Source: Actinidia chinensis (lineage: Eukaryota; Streptophyta; Magnoliopsida; Ericales; Actinidiaceae). Taken from it: a DNA stretch of 10,160 nt. Under the pieces are notes generated by a model that saw only the letters and a program-made list of their open reading frames with translations, was not told the origin of the DNA and did no database searches. The DNA lies in the NCBI GenBank assembly GCA_009663005.1, contig CM018904.1, positions 14,424,654 through 14,434,813 on the forward strand, written 5' to 3'. Made by a program: the position numbers and the translations under genes. Below, in pieces: positions 7,661 to 10,160 of the stretch (position 1 is the first letter of the stretch; each line of letters begins with the position of its first letter).

Positions 7661-7960
7661 CTTCTCCCTCTTAGGTACTGACCCAGTCTTTTCTTTCCTC
7701 TGCATCATTCTTGTTCTCCTCTTCTCTCGACAACTACCTACTCTCTTCTTTTCACCAGTTTTTCTCTATCTCCCCCAACCTAACCCTCACATACTTTAAC
7801 GCCTCTTCCCCTACCCTTTTGGATCAATAGGAAGAATAGTCCTTGTCAATAGTCTTTTTAAACACCACTCTTAAAAACATGATGGCTTTGAACTTGCTTC
7901 AATCTGGCCAGAAGATTGTTGGTTTTAGAGATCTCAGTGGAATGGCACATGCCTAGATGG
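7661..7960 (+). other. Pyrimidine-rich, 5' leader-like tract and short ORF
   Basis: From the gap to about 7800 the plus strand is dominated by C and T (CTTCTC, TCCTCTTCTCTC, CTATCTCCCCC), resembling a plant 5' untranslated leader. The next ATG pair (ATGATG at 7879) opens a short frame, MMALNLLQSGQKIVGFRD, closed by TAG near 7953. I recognise no family in it. It could be the start of a broken gene or noncoding flank of the retrotransposon to the right. Confidence 0.3.
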
Positions 7961-8040
7961 GTTTTGGTTGAGGTTGTGGCAGGTATTAACCATTCTTCAG
8001 TAAGGGTCAATGCTTGTGATGAGAAGAGTCAATATGACTC

Positions 8041-9300
8041 TTAGGTCATCCACGTCTTATCACCAACCGTGAATTTACCCCTCCTCCTTGGTATTGAATG
8101 ATTGTTGGAAGGGTTCACTCCACGACCTTTTTTTTGGGGTTTGATATGTAAGTGGATTGAGCTTGGTGGAGGTTGGAATGGCTTTGGTAAGTCGATAAGT
8201 GATGTTAACTGGTGAGGCTGATAATTCTGTGGTTGTGATGGTGGAGTGGTGCTTGATAAGATTGAGGGTTGTGACACCCTCCTTGATATGCTTTGGGATT
8301 TTGAAGTCCCCTCAAACATATGCGCCATCCGAAATTTGGATGTCTCTCTCTCCACCCCATCTCTCCACCCCGGGTTTAGGTCTATGATTATGGTTCTTGC
8401 TCCTTGGCCCATAGTGCCAATAGCATTGACTGGCCATAGCAAGGGCTCCTTATACCTGGAATGTACTGGCCACGATATGGTGTTGTGCTCTTTTGTGTTC
8501 AACACACAGCACAAGCTCACCTCTTTAAGCTCTTCCATCCCCACTGCATTCCCTTTTGTAAATTCTATCTAGGCTTCTTTCTAATTTTCTTGCCATGGGC
8601 ACGCCTAGCATTCACAATGCTCGCAACGCTCTTTCAATTGGTATTTCCCCTTTTGGTTAGCCTACCTTCGGGATCTGGGTCCCTGTGGATCCAATCCCCA
8701 GTAAATTTGCGAGGTATCAAAATAGGAATAAGCGTTCGTGAGGTTGCTTATCCCTGTCAATTTCCCGCGCACATGGTCCTCTCGACAATTGTTTTAGTTG
8801 GGGCGTAGAGAGGCCTTAGAAGATGTTGATTACTGCCATTCGGCAAAGCATGGTGTGGGCCAAGAGGTTAATAACTCCTTAAAACGCTCCCACATTGAAA
8901 GAATTTTCCCCCAACTGGAGAAAATTGTGAGATTTGGCGTCTAAATGCTTCTGCTATTTTCTGAAAAACTTTTCAAAATTCTCCTTGATCGTTTTGCCCA
9001 AGAGTGAATAGAAAGTGGTCTCACCGAATTGAACCGTCCTTATCTTAAGCAGTATCTTTTAACACAAAAGGAAAAAGTTTGTAAAAAAGATTTCCCTTGG
9101 ACAAGAAGTGGTCCATCACCAATGAGCATGAATCTTCAATTCCTTAATAAAGGATAAGGCCCTTTCCGAATCTACCCCAGAAATTGAGGAAGCATTTGCA
9201 TCATACCTGGTCGTATGTTCAAAGCAGCTATTTGGGGATGGGAAAACATGATGAACTCGGTGCTTTACGCTTTGCGGGTTCATGTATCTCTCAATGTTCC
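8041..9300 (-). pseudogene. gag: Ty3/gypsy gag remnant, multiple frameshifts
   Basis: Gag forms the retrotransposon particle. From right to left on the minus strand I read TLRDT near 9297, RPGMMQMLPQF at 9213-9181, then after a frame change GVDSERALSFIKE at 9178-9140. A stop follows LKIHAHW. Next come TIKENFEKFFRK with a stop after it and, in another frame, WERFKELL at 8892-8869. All match the order of plant Athila/Tat-type gag. The C-terminal part has VNAIG, NPGWRD (8376-8359), HPNFGWR (8342-8322, shifted frame) and a Gln/Pro-rich tail (SQPQNYQPHQ). A 167-residue open frame covers 8544-8041. The sequence between about 8830 and 8560 aligns poorly by eye. Start and end are approximate. Confidence 0.85.
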
Positions 9301-9660
9301 GGAATGGGGGATCTCCAATTTTCCATGGATGCTCCCCCGAAAGCCTTCCATATTATCACCCCCCTAAGCCTGTGCCGGATATATGGAGGAGGATTTTGGA
9401 GGCACTTTCCAACCCCTTGGTGGGTTAGGCAACAACATTTGGATGTTTGTAGCTGGCAAATTGGGTACTAACCCCCTTCTTCATTTTTGGTCTCCATAGA
9501 AAGTATCTAGGTCGACTACTAATTAGATTCCGGAGGCGTGTTAACAGGTGATGGTGGGGTCGACTCAACGTAAAAGGCGGTCTATTGTCATCCGAGCCCA
9601 AATGGGACATGCATATGCAATCGCAATAGTATTCCTAACTCCGAGTCAACACATACACAC
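9301..9660 (-). other. Element region between leader and recognisable gag
   Basis: The gag start should lie here, but I cannot fix it. Open frames on both strands are short. The minus strand contains a possible lead-in to the TLRD block (FRGSIHGKLEIPHSG near 9340-9298). Nothing else is recognised. Confidence 0.45.
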
Positions 9661-9928
9661 AAATTGTTTTTTTTTTTTTTTTTTTTTTTTCAAAGTTTTT
9701 TAAAGTTTTTTTTTTTATTTTATTTTGACTGGTCCAAAATTCCAATAGATAGATAGTCAATTTTTCGTGGTCAAAGCCAAAATTTTGAATTTTGAAATTC
9801 TTTTTTTTTTTTTTTTGAATGGTCAAATTCAAAACAGTCAAAAATTTCTCGGTGGTCAAAACATCAACCTTTTGAATTTTAATTTTTTTTTTTTTTTTTT
9901 TGTCCGATTCTGCTCGTTCCCTTTTAAC
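9661..9928 (-). repeat. Retrotransposon leader with long A-tracts (T-runs on +)
   Basis: On the plus strand there are T-runs at 9667-9690 (24), 9706-9716 (11), 9801-9816 (16) and 9883-9901 (19). Between them, TGGTC(A/C)AA units recur near 9729, 9767, 9819 and 9852, together with TTTTGAATTTT words. It sits between the PBS and gag, where Athila-like elements have a long noncoding leader. Lys/Phe-rich open frames across it follow from the homopolymers. Run lengths may be affected by sequencing error. Confidence 0.7.
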
Positions 9929-9946
9929 TCCCCGGCAACGGCGCCA
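9929..9946 (-). other. Primer-binding site complementary to tRNA-Asp
   Basis: The plus strand reads TCCCCGGCAACGGCGCCA, identical to the last 18 bases (with CCA) of plant tRNA-Asp(GTC). On the minus strand it is the reverse-transcription primer-binding site of the element, starting TGGCGCC. It lies 7 bases inside the proposed LTR border, as is common in this lineage. The sequence upstream (TTTTAAC) does not continue the tRNA, so it is not a tRNA gene. Confidence 0.93.
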
Positions 9947-9953
9947 AAAAACT

Positions 9954-10160
9954 TGATCTCTCGCCAACGTGCGCTTGAGATAAGACCCCAAAATAGAAAG
10001 GCCCTGCGGAGTAAGTATAACTCGGAGTACGAGGTCGATTCCACAGGGAGTATGTGTGATCAAGCTGACAGGAAAAGAATTTCCCGCTCATTACTCACAA
10101 AGGATTGAACAAAAATTTCCTAAAATACAAAAAATAAAAAATCTGATTATTTTTGGAATT
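9954..10160 (-). mobile_element. 5' LTR, partial (U5 side), runs off the window
   Basis: The LTR lies immediately right of the PBS. Its likely end on the minus strand is ...GATCA, giving TGATC at 9954 on the plus strand, the expected TG/CA terminus. It contains GTCGATTCCACAGGGAG (about 10032-10048) after GTATAACTCGGAGTACGAG, similar to a motif found in LTRs of plant elements with this PBS. The distal end and the target-site duplication lie outside the window. The exact border is inferred. Confidence 0.75.

Larger units (their letters stand above)
8041..10160 (-). mobile_element. Athila-like Ty3/gypsy LTR retrotransposon, 5' part, decayed
   Basis: Read on the minus strand, the order is LTR end, tRNA-Asp PBS (9946-9929), A-rich leader (about 9928-9660) and gag (about 9300-8041). 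A tRNA-Asp PBS combined with this type of gag (TLRD, RPGMMQMLPQF, WERFKELL, NPGWRD-HPNFGW) is known from Athila and related plant lineages. Protease, reverse transcriptase and integrase would be expected to the left, but 7661-8040 shows none and the 7205-7560 sequence is unrelated. The element is therefore truncated, or interrupted near the assembly gap. The LTR continues past the right edge. Gag is frameshifted, so the copy is not autonomous. Confidence 0.85.

Noticed and set aside
7370..7708. Minus-strand frame of 112 codons
   Set aside because: It is open only because it crosses 100 N residues.
9184..9471. Plus-strand 95-codon frame
   Set aside because: It is antisense to the gag homology, which is supported by several ordered conserved blocks on the minus strand.
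9929..9946. A tRNA-Asp gene
   Set aside because: Only the last 18 bases including CCA are present; there is no anticodon or D arm, and plant tRNA genes do not encode CCA.
9635..10063. Minus-strand Lys-rich frame of 142 codons
   Set aside because: It is driven by the long T-runs, and it crosses the LTR, PBS and leader, which are noncoding.
1..10160. CRISPR arrays, riboswitches, rRNA or bacterial operons
   Set aside because: No regularly spaced repeats or conserved RNA cores were seen, and the window is plant nuclear DNA.

Overview
The window is nuclear DNA from a flowering plant, most likely a eudicot. This rests on the AT-rich background, GT-AG introns with T-rich 3' ends, plant-type coding fragments and an Athila-like Ty3/gypsy LTR retrotransposon with a tRNA-Asp primer-binding site. 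Nothing bacterial is present. I see no intact protein-coding gene. The window holds two decayed cellular genes in tandem, a promoter-like and leader-like stretch with no gene body, a 100-base assembly gap, and the 5' end of a decayed retrotransposon on the minus strand.

Positions 1-2030 (+) are the 3' half of a DEAH-box RNA helicase gene of the DHX37/Dhr1 type (plant DEAH13, also called FASCIATED STEM 4). The fragment starts at helicase motif V, carries motif VI and runs through the HA2 and OB regions to the family-specific C-terminus. One GT-AG intron is retained, and the reading frame is broken many times.

Positions 2667-5845 (+) are a cytosolic lysyl-tRNA synthetase gene (class II LysRS) without its N-terminal part. 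About ten exons can be placed in the right order, many with preserved splice sites, but frameshifts and stops make it a non-processed pseudogene. One intron contains a 280-base C-rich, G-poor tract.

Positions 5945-7560 hold no recognised gene. Four site II motifs (TGGGCC/T) lie within 90 bases, followed by a telo-box and a C-rich leader-like tract. This looks like a promoter of a plant translation or ribosome-biogenesis gene with no body behind it. An AT-rich dispersed-type repeat with an inverted repeat follows, then the gap at 7561-7660, then another pyrimidine-rich leader-like stretch.

Positions about 8041-10160 (-) are the 5' end of an Athila-like element. From right to left these are a partial LTR, a perfect 18-base tRNA-Asp PBS, an A-rich leader and a frameshifted gag. 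No pol is seen to the left, so the element is truncated or interrupted near the assembly gap.

The most interesting question is why two unrelated, 5'-truncated, intron-bearing gene fragments sit in tandem in the same orientation. They may be fragments captured by a mobile element such as a Helitron, or a duplicated segment undergoing fractionation. All identifications are by eye from conserved peptide blocks; no search was run.
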